Origin: Deltaproteobacteria bacterium HGW-Deltaproteobacteria-18
GTDB lineage: Bacteria; Desulfobacterota; Desulfovibrionia; Desulfovibrionales; Desulfomicrobiaceae
Direction: 5' to 3'
DNA: 64,000 bases
Assembly: GCA_002841885.1 (NCBI GenBank)
Contig: PHBE01000002.1
Coordinates: forward strand, 248,001-312,000
The notes under the pieces: generated by a model
The model's input: the letters and a program-made list of their open reading frames with translations, nothing else
What the model was told of the DNA's origin: nothing
Databases searched by the model: none
Translations under genes and position numbers: made by a program
Shown: in pieces, positions 35,161-43,737 of the stretch
Numbering within the stretch: the stretch's first letter is position 1
Layout: each line of letters begins with the position of its first letter

Positions 35161-35168
<8 letters not shown>
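34842..35168 (-). CDS. atpQ: N-ATPase AtpQ (AtpI-like) protein
   Basis: A 108-residue protein with two TMs (MMGIIGWSVSIPTILGAFLG and WTLALLVAGLVLGCWNAWYW) and a basic N-terminus, the AtpI/AtpQ pattern, with a charged acidic tail. I place its start at GTG 35168, overlapping the atpC stop by 8 nt; the ORF extending upstream to 35291 is antisense-like shadow of atpC. AtpQ is the second accessory membrane protein diagnostic for N-ATPase. Confidence 0.8.
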
Positions 35169-37021
<1,853 letters not shown>

Positions 37022-37061
37022 TTATCCCCCCTTCACCGGCCAGGGTCAAGCCTCTTCGTGG

Positions 37062-37853
37062 TCAGCGCCCCTTTGCGCTCTGGCCCTGCCCGCGAAATGT
37101 ACGAAGCATGAGCCAGAATCCGGACAGCACGCAGGGCACGCTCAGCCACTGCCCCACGGTCAGGAACTGGCCATATTCGTAGGCCGCCTGGGGTGTCTTG
37201 CAGAATTCGAGGACAAAGCGCGCGGCAAAGACCAGGACCAGGAACATACCGGCGAGCAGGCCCTGACGACGGCGCAGGCCTTGCGACTGATAAGCCAGGA
37301 GAAGGACAGCAAAAATAAGCAGATAGGCCGCGGCTTCGTAAAGCTGCACGGGATGACGCGGCAGATCGTCGACCCGCTCGAAGATCACGGCCCAGGGCAC
37401 TATGGTCGGTACGCCGACTATCTCGGAGTTCATGAAATTTCCGATGCGGATGAACGCCCCGCCGAGCGCGGCCGGGACGGCAATGCGGTCCAGCAGCCAC
37501 CAGAATTGCATGCCGCTGCGGCGAGCGTAAACACCAACGGCCGCAAGAATCCCGATCACCCCGCCATGACTGGCCAGCCCGCCTTCCCATATCTTGAGGA
37601 TCAGCAGCGGATTGGCCAGGTAATAGCCCGGATCGTAGAGCAGACAATGCCCGAGCCGTGCGCCGACAAGGGTTCCGGCAACCACAAATCCGAGCAGCGA
37701 ATCCAGGTCGTCGGTTGAACGCCCCTCACGCGCGAACATGCTACCCATGATCCACATCCCGGCAATAAAGGCCGCCGCGAAAAACATCCCGTACCAGTGG
37801 ATGGACAGGGGCCCGATGCTCACGGCGATGGGGTCTGCGTTCCAGTAGATCAT
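37062..37853 (-). CDS. lgt: Prolipoprotein diacylglyceryl transferase
   Basis: A 263-residue inner-membrane enzyme attaching diacylglycerol to the lipobox Cys of prolipoproteins. It has about seven TMs; conserved blocks are SIHWYGMFFAAAFIAGMWIM, EGGLASHGGVIGILAAVGVY (essential His) and IRIGNFMNSEIVGVPT with the invariant Arg. It is 46 bp upstream of atpD on the same strand and may share a transcript. Several predicted lipoproteins in this window would be its substrates. Confidence 0.95.
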   Translation of the reverse strand: MIYWNADPIAVSIGPLSIHWYGMFFAAAFIAGMWIMGSMFAREGRSTDDLDSLLGFVVAGTLVGARLGHCLLYDPGYYLANPLLILKIWEGGLASHGGVIGILAAVGVYARRSGMQFWWLLDRIAVPAALGGAFIRIGNFMNSEIVGVPTIVPWAVIFERVDDLPRHPVQLYEAAAYLLIFAVLLLAYQSQGLRRRQGLLAGMFLVLVFAARFVLEFCKTPQAAYEYGQFLTVGQWLSVPCVLSGFWLMLRTFRGQGQSAKGR

Positions 37854-37911
37854 GAAAAGAAGTCCTCCATAAAGATATCGACGAGCCCGAATCGTTCCGG
37901 GAAAACCGCCG

Positions 37912-39213
37912 TCATCCCCAGAAGGAACCGTACAGAAGCCCGGAAAACGTGGCCATGACGATGACCAGGGTCACGAAGACCACCGTCTTCTTCACGCCCA
38001 TGATGCTGTTGATGACCAGCATGTTCGGCAGGCTGAGAGCCGGTCCGGCCAGGAGCAGGGCCAGAGCCGGCCCCTTGCCCATGCCCGAGCCGATGAGCCC
38101 TTGCAGGATGGGCACTTCGGTCAGGGTGGCGAAATACATGAAAGCACCGGCAAAAGAGGCGAAGAAATTGGCCATGAATGAATTTCCGCCCACGGCGCTG
38201 GCCACCCAGTGCGAAGGGATAAGGCCTTCGTTGCCGACCCGGCCCAACAGCGCGCCCGCGATGAGCACGCCGAAAAGCAGCAGCGGCAGGATCTGCTTGG
38301 CAAACCCCCAGGACGACGAGAACCAGTCCCCGACCTCGCCATCATCCGTGCTGGTGAAGGCGGACAGCCCGATGACCCCGGCCGTGAAGGCCAGAAGCGG
38401 CTGGCCGGGAACGAAGACGGCCAGCAAGACCACTGGAATGGCGGCTGTTCCCACTTTCCATATTTTCACATCGAACCAGCGCACGAGCATGATGCCCAGG
38501 GCCACCGAGAATGCCGAAGTCAGCACCCACTTGGCCCCATAGATGGCTGCCCACAGTCCCGAATCCGTCTGGGGAGCCCCCCAGTTGGCGAAGACCAGGA
38601 TGGCGACCATGGAGGCGAAATAGAGGGCGTTCTGCCACAAGGGATGCTTCACTTCCTCTTCCAGCATGGCCATCTGCATGACCTGCCGCTCGGCTTCCTC
38701 CTTGCGGAAGAAGAAGTGCATCAAGAGGCCGATGATCACGCTGAACAGGATGGCTCCCACGGCACGTGCGATGCCCATTTCAGGTCCGAGGATGCGCGCG
38801 GTCATGACGATGGCCAGCACGTTGATGGCGGGACCTGAATACAGGAACGCGCAGGCGGGTCCAAGGCCCGCGCCCATGCGGTAGATGCCCGCGAAAAGCG
38901 GCAGCACCGTGCAGGAGCATACTGCCAGGATAGTGCCCGAGACTGCGGCCACGCCATACGCCAAAACTTTATTGGCCTTGGCTCCCAGGTACTTCATCAC
39001 CGCCCCCTGGCTGACGAAGACAGAGATGGCTCCGGCAATGAAGAAGGCCGGTATCAGACACAGCAGCACATGTTCTCTGGCGTACCATTTGACGAGATGG
39101 AAGGCTTCGAGGATGGCGTTGTCAAAACGCGGCAAGCCCACGGGCAGATAAAAGCAGGCCAGAAAGACCGTGACGATGATGGCCAGTGTTTTCCACTCTT
39201 CTTTCCAGTTCAT
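37912..39213 (-). CDS. DUF318/ArsP-like permease
   Basis: A 433-residue membrane protein with about ten TMs. The block GTILAVCSCTVLPLFAGIYR (Cys99-Ser-Cys101) and ACAFLYSGPAINVLAI are diagnostic of the DUF318/permease family that includes ArsP, an organoarsenical efflux permease. A cytoplasmic loop with FFFRKEEAERQ splits the two halves. It lies just downstream (9 bp) of an ArsR regulator with a CVC metal(loid) site, and next to a thiol-redox gene set, so export of a thiol-reactive metal(loid) is the best inference. Real substrate unknown. Confidence 0.85.
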   Translation of the reverse strand: MNWKEEWKTLAIIVTVFLACFYLPVGLPRFDNAILEAFHLVKWYAREHVLLCLIPAFFIAGAISVFVSQGAVMKYLGAKANKVLAYGVAAVSGTILAVCSCTVLPLFAGIYRMGAGLGPACAFLYSGPAINVLAIVMTARILGPEMGIARAVGAILFSVIIGLLMHFFFRKEEAERQVMQMAMLEEEVKHPLWQNALYFASMVAILVFANWGAPQTDSGLWAAIYGAKWVLTSAFSVALGIMLVRWFDVKIWKVGTAAIPVVLLAVFVPGQPLLAFTAGVIGLSAFTSTDDGEVGDWFSSSWGFAKQILPLLLFGVLIAGALLGRVGNEGLIPSHWVASAVGGNSFMANFFASFAGAFMYFATLTEVPILQGLIGSGMGKGPALALLLAGPALSLPNMLVINSIMGVKKTVVFVTLVIVMATFSGLLYGSFWG

Positions 39214-39222
39214 GACGAACCT

Positions 39223-39567
39223 CTATTTGGATTGCGACCGGGCAGGCCTGCCGATCATGGTGAAATGTTCCAGGGCGCGTGCGGACAGCACGGCCTCCAC
39301 GCAATGCATGAAATTCAAAACGCACGGGACCTTGAGGCTGTAATAGACCTGCTTGCCCCGCTTTTCGTCAGCCACGATTCCGGCCTGCTTGAGCACATTC
39401 AGGTGCTTGGATACGGTGGAGAAATCCGCGTCGATGACTTCGGCAAACTCGCACACGCATTTTTCGCCAGCTTCGAGCTGCTCAACCATCCAAAGCCTGG
39501 TCGGATGCGCCAGGGCCTTGAGGACCGCAGCCTTGGCCTCGTAAAATTTCCTGTCTTCAGCTTTCAT
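39223..39567 (-). CDS. ArsR-family transcriptional repressor (1)
   Basis: A 114-residue winged-helix repressor. KALAHPTRLWMVEQLEAGEK is the ArsR helix region; Cys37-Val-Cys39 in GEKCVCEF matches the As(III)-binding CVC motif at the start of the recognition helix; FSTVSKHLNVLKQAGIV is the DNA-binding helix and RGKQVYYSL the wing. Extra Cys in PCVLNFMHCVEAV may complete a trithiolate site. The start at 39567 has AAGGAG upstream; earlier Met codons are not supported. It is co-transcribed with the permease. Confidence 0.9.
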   Translation of the reverse strand: MKAEDRKFYEAKAAVLKALAHPTRLWMVEQLEAGEKCVCEFAEVIDADFSTVSKHLNVLKQAGIVADEKRGKQVYYSLKVPCVLNFMHCVEAVLSARALEHFTMIGRPARSQSK

Positions 39568-39590
39568 GGACGCTCCTTCATTTGCACAAA

Positions 39591-39605
39591 TTGCCAAATA
39601 TGCAA
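39591..39605. promoter_or_regulatory. Putative ArsR operator upstream of arsR(1)-permease
   Basis: TTGCCAAATATGCAA is an inverted repeat (TTGC-N7-GCAA) 24 bp before the arsR(1) ATG. ATTGCCAAATA occurs again at 39713-39723 before the divergent arsR(2), suggesting both regulators read similar sites. Confidence 0.5.
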
Positions 39606-39704
39606 GCATTCAAATTTCGTCAAGTGCGACCACAATCTGGCTGATCGTATTGAATTCATCGAAATCATGAAAAGGGAGGGGAAAGAAATTGACGAGAAGA
39701 ACGC

Positions 39705-39720
39705 TTGGCCATATTGCCAA
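39705..39720. promoter_or_regulatory. Putative ArsR operator upstream of arsR(2)
   Basis: TTGGCCATATTGCCAA is an imperfect 16-bp palindrome located 20 bp before the proposed ATG of arsR(2). It matches the site at 40215-40230 at both half-sites (TTGGCC-N4-KGCCAA). Confidence 0.55.
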
Positions 39721-39739
39721 ATAAAAAATGGAGACTCAC

Positions 39740-40060
39740 ATGCTCGTGCACCTGCGCCCGACCAGGGAAGATTTCGAGGCCCGCGCAAAGGTCATGAAAG
39801 CCTTGGCGCATCCGACCCGCCTCATGATGGTCGAGGAACTCTCACGCGGCGAACGCTGCGTCTGCGAACTGCGCGATCTGGCTGACCGCGACCTGTCCAC
39901 GGTCTCCAAACATCTCGCGATCCTGAAAAACGCGGGGATCGTGGAAGACGACAAACGGGGCAAGCAGGTTTTCTATCGCCTGCGCGTGCCTTGCGTGCTG
40001 AATTTCTTTCATTGCCTGGACTCGGTGCTCACGGCCCGGGACAGGCTGACAGGCCTTTGA
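39740..40060 (+). CDS. ArsR-family transcriptional repressor (2)
   Basis: A 106-residue paralogue of the divergent ArsR: KALAHPTRLMMVEELSRGER, Cys40-Val-Cys42 (GERCVCEL), LSTVSKHLAILKNAGIVEDD, RGKQVFYRL, PCVLNFFHCLDSV. The ATG at 39740 has GGAG 6 nt upstream, while the ATG at 39728 lies within that site. Its last codons and TGA stop (40058-40060) are inside the left arm of a palindromic repeat. It probably controls the downstream thiol-redox genes, since the same operator recurs at 40215. Confidence 0.9.
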   Translation: MLVHLRPTREDFEARAKVMKALAHPTRLMMVEELSRGERCVCELRDLADRDLSTVSKHLAILKNAGIVEDDKRGKQVFYRLRVPCVLNFFHCLDSVLTARDRLTGL

Positions 40061-40174
40061 AAAACGGCGATCTGCTGCGTCAGCGAATAAATCCAGACCG
40101 CTTATGTATTCGCAATACACCGCGCGTCCTGGATTTTTTCGCTTCCTTGCATCTCACCATTTTTGAAAGGCCTG
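40050..40174. repeat. Long imperfect palindromic repeat, copy 2 (overlaps arsR(2) 3' end)
   Basis: The arms (40050 to about 40111 and about 40113 to 40174) are imperfect reverse complements: CAGGCCTTTGAAAAACGG on the left against CAGGCCTTTCAAAAATGG read inward from the right, an AAATCCAG block, and a GTATT/AATAC centre. The first arm, read from the upstream gene, holds TCTGCTGCGT and the second GAGATGCAAGG, the same A/B arm order as copy 1 at 1752-1874. The arsR(2) stop TGA is at the matching place in the element. Confidence 0.8.
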
Positions 40175-40214
40175 CGAATTTGAATTTTTATGTCAATCGT
40201 GAGTAGACTGATTC

Positions 40215-40230
40215 TTGGCCGTAAGGCCAA
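40215..40230. promoter_or_regulatory. Putative ArsR operator upstream of the redox-disulfide gene
   Basis: TTGGCC-GTAA-GGCCAA is a perfect 16-bp palindrome 30 bp before the start of the redox-active disulfide protein, equivalent to the arsR(2) operator at 39705-39720. Confidence 0.6.
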
Positions 40231-40259
40231 TCAAAACTTCAACCGTTTACGGAGCTGTC

Positions 40260-40496
40260 ATGAAAAAAGTTCACGTCATGGGCCCAGGCTGCCCCAAGTG
40301 CACGGAAACCTACAAGATCGTCGAGGCCGCCATCGCCGAAACCGGCGTCGAAGCCAGTCTTGAAAAAGTCACCGACTTCACCGAAATCTCAAAATTCGGA
40401 GTGTTCACCACTCCGGCCGTGGCCGTGGACGGCACGGTCAAGGTCATGGGGAAGGTACCCAAAAAGGCCGACGTCATGGCTTGGCTGACCGCATAG
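40260..40496 (+). CDS. Mini-thioredoxin / redox-active disulfide protein 2
   Basis: A 78-residue cytoplasmic thioredoxin-fold protein. The active site is Cys11-Pro-Lys-Cys14 (GPGCPKCTE) and the cis-Pro loop is TTPAVAVDG. It matches the TIGR00412 redox-active disulfide protein family, commonly found beside ArsP/DUF318 permeases. ATG 40260 has GGAG upstream. It may reduce the substrate or the permease Cys pair; this is inference from context. Confidence 0.88.
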   Translation: MKKVHVMGPGCPKCTETYKIVEAAIAETGVEASLEKVTDFTEISKFGVFTTPAVAVDGTVKVMGKVPKKADVMAWLTA

Positions 40497-40502
40497 CGTC
40501 CC

Positions 40503-40550
40503 TTTCGCCGCAACGCTTCGTGAACTTTTCCGTGATGCGTCGCGGCGAAA
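40503..40550. repeat. Inverted repeat between redox protein and thioredoxin genes
   Basis: TTTCGCCGCAACGC (40503-40516) pairs with GCGTCGCGGCGAAA (40537-40550), one mismatch in 14 bp, with a 20-nt loop. There is no U-tail; it may be an mRNA stabiliser/processing stem or a partial terminator. Confidence 0.55.
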
Positions 40551-40602
40551 CGGCTTTACCTTCCGGCGCGTACCGATCGCCAATACACTGCACGGAGTTT
40601 TC

Positions 40603-40983
40603 ATGAAAATCCTTCGCTTTCTCGTTGCCCTCATCTTCCTCGCTTGTACCGCCGCAGCCGCAACCTCGCCTCTCATTTCCGGCGATCCGCAGGAGGTTCC
40701 CATCAAGGGCATGGTCACCATGGTCGATATTGGCGCAAAAGCCTGCATCCCGTGCAAGATGATGATTCCGGTCATAGAATCCCTGTCCGAGGAGTACGAA
40801 GGGCGGGCCGCCATCGTTTTCATCGACGTCTGGAAAAACCCGGACGAAACCCCGAAATTTGGCATCCGCGCCATCCCGACCCAGATTTTCTATGACAAGG
40901 ACGGCACAGAAGTCATGCGCCACGAAGGATACTTCTCCAAGGAAGACATCATCAAGGTTCTGACCAGGCTCGGGGCAGAATAA
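40603..40983 (+). CDS. Exported thioredoxin-like protein
   Basis: A 126-residue thioredoxin with an N-terminal signal/anchor (MKILRFLVALIFLACTAAAA). The active site is Cys48-Ile-Pro-Cys51 (GAKACIPCKMM) and the cis-Pro loop IRAIPTQIFYDKDG. It should act in the periplasm, fed with electrons by the CcdA-like protein encoded next; the genes overlap by one base. Its role beside the permease and ArsR genes suggests keeping a thiol-reactive substrate or carrier reduced. Confidence 0.9.
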   Translation: MKILRFLVALIFLACTAAAATSPLISGDPQEVPIKGMVTMVDIGAKACIPCKMMIPVIESLSEEYEGRAAIVFIDVWKNPDETPKFGIRAIPTQIFYDKDGTEVMRHEGYFSKEDIIKVLTRLGAE

Positions 40984-41687
40984 TGGACCAGTTCCTGATC
41001 CTCATCCACGAATGGATGGGGTCCGGCGTGGGTCTGGCGGCACTGGGCTGCTTTCTGTGGGGTGTGGTCAGCGTGCTCTTCAGCCCCTGCCACCTGGCCT
41101 CCATCCCGCTCATCGTCGGCTACGTGGCCGGTCAGGACAAAATGATCGAAGGTCGGCAGGCAGCATTTTATGCGGGCCTCTTCACCGCCGGGCTGTTCCT
41201 GACAATCGCCGCCATCGGAGTGATCTGCGCCATGCTGGGCCGGATGCTCGGCGACGTGGGGCCCTACTGGACCATCGTCGTCGGGCTCGTCCTGTTGTGG
41301 GTGGCCATGGACATGCTGGGCGTCTCCAAATGCTCCATGGGCGGGAACCTCATGGGCCGCTTCAGGCTGCGTGGCACGGGCGGAGCCTTCGTGCTCGGTC
41401 TGGCCTACGGAATCCTGTCGGGGTCCTGCACCTTCGGCTTCATCGCGCCCATCCTGGCCGTCATCACTGTCCAGGAAAGGATCATGACCGGCATCCTGTT
41501 CATCGGCCTCTTCGGCCTTGGACACTGCATCCCCATCGTCATCGCCGGCAGTTCCACCGCGCTGGTGCGCCGCCTCATGGCCAACGCCTCCTGGCAACGC
41601 GGAGGCACGGCTTTTCGACGCATTGCCGGAATCCTCATTGGCCTCATGGGCATCTACTTCATCGCCCGGCCGTTCCTGCCAGCCTAA
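40983..41687 (+). CDS. CcdA/DsbD-like transmembrane electron carrier
   Basis: A 234-residue protein with six TMs. The redox cysteines are in FSPCHLASIPLIVGYV (Cys36) and ILSGSCTFGFIAPIL (TM4), the usual CcdA pair that moves electrons from cytoplasmic thioredoxin to periplasmic thiol proteins. Start shares one base with the thioredoxin stop. CcdA also serves cytochrome c maturation, but the context favours dedicated partnership with the adjoining thioredoxin. Confidence 0.87.
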   Translation: MDQFLILIHEWMGSGVGLAALGCFLWGVVSVLFSPCHLASIPLIVGYVAGQDKMIEGRQAAFYAGLFTAGLFLTIAAIGVICAMLGRMLGDVGPYWTIVVGLVLLWVAMDMLGVSKCSMGGNLMGRFRLRGTGGAFVLGLAYGILSGSCTFGFIAPILAVITVQERIMTGILFIGLFGLGHCIPIVIAGSSTALVRRLMANASWQRGGTAFRRIAGILIGLMGIYFIARPFLPA

Positions 41688-41771
41688 GCCAGCCCGTCAG
41701 GGCAGTCCACCGTCGTGGTGCCTTTTGCACAAGGCGGCAGGCTTTGCACTGACAATATCCATAAGACGTCT

Positions 41772-42476
41772 TCATTCCTCCATCTGATCCGTGAACACCG
41801 TGGCATCCTTCATTTCGATCAAAAATCTGGCCGGACAAGACGATACTGAAATCGAGGCGTTGCAAAACCTCCCGAAAGCCTCGCGTTTGGACTCGCCGGT
41901 GAAAAGAAGAATCCCGGTCTGAGCCGTGAGCATGAGCGACAGGGACGAGGTCATCCGTTCCGGGGGCGGTTTGGGCGAATCGTCCATGACGATGAAACCG
42001 TGGTGCGGATCGGTTACGGAGTGATGATCCGGAAACAGAGCCCCGACGTGACCGTCCTCGCCGGAACTGAGCAGGATGATGTCGTAGCGGAATCCCTGCT
42101 TCGCGAGCACCTCTTCGTAGGCCCGTGTTCCGCGATCCGCAGCGGTCGTGTCCAGGATGAAAGGATGAGCGTTGTCCGGAGGGATTTTGCCTTCCCGCGC
42201 CAGCGGGGTGATGAGGTGATCCTTGAGCAGCCTGTAGTTGCTATCGGGATGATCGATGGGGACAAGTCTCTCGTCGACGATGAAAAAATGCACCCGGGTC
42301 CAGTCGACCAACTCCTGGCGCATCGCATCAAAAATCTTCGCAACGCTTCTCCCGCCAGGAACCGCCATGTTCACGGAGGATTGCACGGCCAGGGCATCCC
42401 GGAGTTTTTGACAAATGAACTGGGCGGCCTTTTGCAGGATCACGTCGGTATCGTTTTCCTTGATGATTGTGAGCAT
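41772..42476 (-). CDS. pgl: 6-phosphogluconolactonase
   Basis: A 234-residue cytosolic enzyme (NagB/DevB fold) hydrolysing 6-phosphogluconolactone in the pentose phosphate pathway. VNMAVPGGRSVAKIFDAM, RVHFFIVDERLVPIDHPDSN and ILLSSGEDGHVGALFPDH are the family blocks. The ATG at 42476 was chosen over 42503 since the protein aligns from MLTIIKEND and AAGGAC lies upstream. No zwf or gnd is in the window; it stands as a single gene. Confidence 0.9.
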   Translation of the reverse strand: MLTIIKENDTDVILQKAAQFICQKLRDALAVQSSVNMAVPGGRSVAKIFDAMRQELVDWTRVHFFIVDERLVPIDHPDSNYRLLKDHLITPLAREGKIPPDNAHPFILDTTAADRGTRAYEEVLAKQGFRYDIILLSSGEDGHVGALFPDHHSVTDPHHGFIVMDDSPKPPPERMTSSLSLMLTAQTGILLFTGESKREAFGRFCNASISVSSCPARFLIEMKDATVFTDQMEE

Positions 42477-42658
42477 GGAATGTGTCCTTTTGAAGTGAAT
42501 CATTACCTGCCGGCCCCTTCCTGGGTCTCGACCATTTATGACAAGTTGCCTGCGGAAAAATCACCATCGCTGACGAGCCAGCATACTCAATAACGCTTAT
42601 TCATCTTAAACAACAAGAGGTGTTGTTCCCGGCAAAAGGCTGACGTACTGCGTCCGGC

Positions 42659-43630
42659 ATGAAACCGGTCAACAACATTCACGACAACCTGTTCAGGTAC
42701 GCCATGAGCCACAGGGATGTGGCCGCCGACTTCCTGCTCCACTATCTACCGACGGACTTGACCGCTAACCTGCGGCTCGAGACCCTGACCATTGCCAAGG
42801 ATACCTTTGTGGATCCCGGACAACGGGAGCACTATTCGGACCTGCTCTACACAGTCTTTCTGAAAGGCGACACAGCAGCGTTCGTCTATTTCCTGTTCGA
42901 ACACAAAAGCCGACCCGATCATTTCGTAGCGCTGCAAGTTCTTCGGTACATGGTCGAAATCTGGGACTTGCACCGCAAGCAGAACAAACAAGCCAAGACT
43001 CTGCCGCTTATCATTCCCATCGTCGTCTATCACGGCAAAAACAGTCAGAAGGCATCAAGACTAGCCGACCTGATCGACCTTCCGACCATGGATTACAATG
43101 CTTACGTGCCACACTTCGACCTCGCGTTTTATGACTTCTCACCCGCATCTGATGAAAAGATCAAAGGAGCCATCACCCTGCGCCTGATGCTTGCGTGCTT
43201 TCGGGCCAAAAACAATCCAAGGACGGTTGGACATGTATTGGAAATTTTCGGTTTGCTTGGCAAACTCGACAACAGCGAAACCTCCATGCGCTGGATCGAG
43301 GTCATCGCGACCTACATGTTCCAGACCATGGACATCGACAGGAACGTCATGCACAATATCGCAACCCTGCAACTGGATGCGAGCAAGGAGGACACGATCA
43401 TGACTCTGGCTGAACGACTGCGCAAGGAAGGGCGTATGGAAGGCAAGCTGGAAGGGGAAGTTCTGGGCCGCCACGCCATGCTGCAGCGTCAGCTCAGCAA
43501 GCGTTTCGGAAAGGACATTCTGGACATCCGCATGCAGGAACGCCTGCGCACCGCCAGCGCCGAGCAGCTCGATCTCTGGGCGGAACGCATCCTCGATGCC
43601 AGAACCCTGGAGGATGTCTTCAGGGAATAG
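42659..43630 (+). CDS. Rpn-family recombination-promoting nuclease / PD-(D/E)XK transposase-like protein
   Basis: A 323-residue protein of the Transposase_31/Rpn (YhgA-like) family. The N-terminus NNIHDNLFRYAMSHRDVAAD, then YSDLLYTVFLKG (Asp61) and VYFLFEHKSRPD (Glu81, Lys83) provide the PD-(D/E)XK nuclease residues; LPLIIPIVVYHGK follows. The C-terminal tail is rich in EGxxEGxxEG (RMEGKLEGEVLGRHAMLQRQ), typical of Rpn proteins. Such proteins stimulate RecA-independent recombination. No flanking IS ends or TIRs were seen here. Confidence 0.85.
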   Translation: MKPVNNIHDNLFRYAMSHRDVAADFLLHYLPTDLTANLRLETLTIAKDTFVDPGQREHYSDLLYTVFLKGDTAAFVYFLFEHKSRPDHFVALQVLRYMVEIWDLHRKQNKQAKTLPLIIPIVVYHGKNSQKASRLADLIDLPTMDYNAYVPHFDLAFYDFSPASDEKIKGAITLRLMLACFRAKNNPRTVGHVLEIFGLLGKLDNSETSMRWIEVIATYMFQTMDIDRNVMHNIATLQLDASKEDTIMTLAERLRKEGRMEGKLEGEVLGRHAMLQRQLSKRFGKDILDIRMQERLRTASAEQLDLWAERILDARTLEDVFRE

Positions 43631-43737
43631 GCCATCCCATGCGGGCTCACGCCGCCGCGTCTTCGGGCTTGATGCGCCTAGACTTCATCGACCTGAATCG
43701 CCCTGCGCCACAACTTCCTGCCTCAACAAAAACCGCC

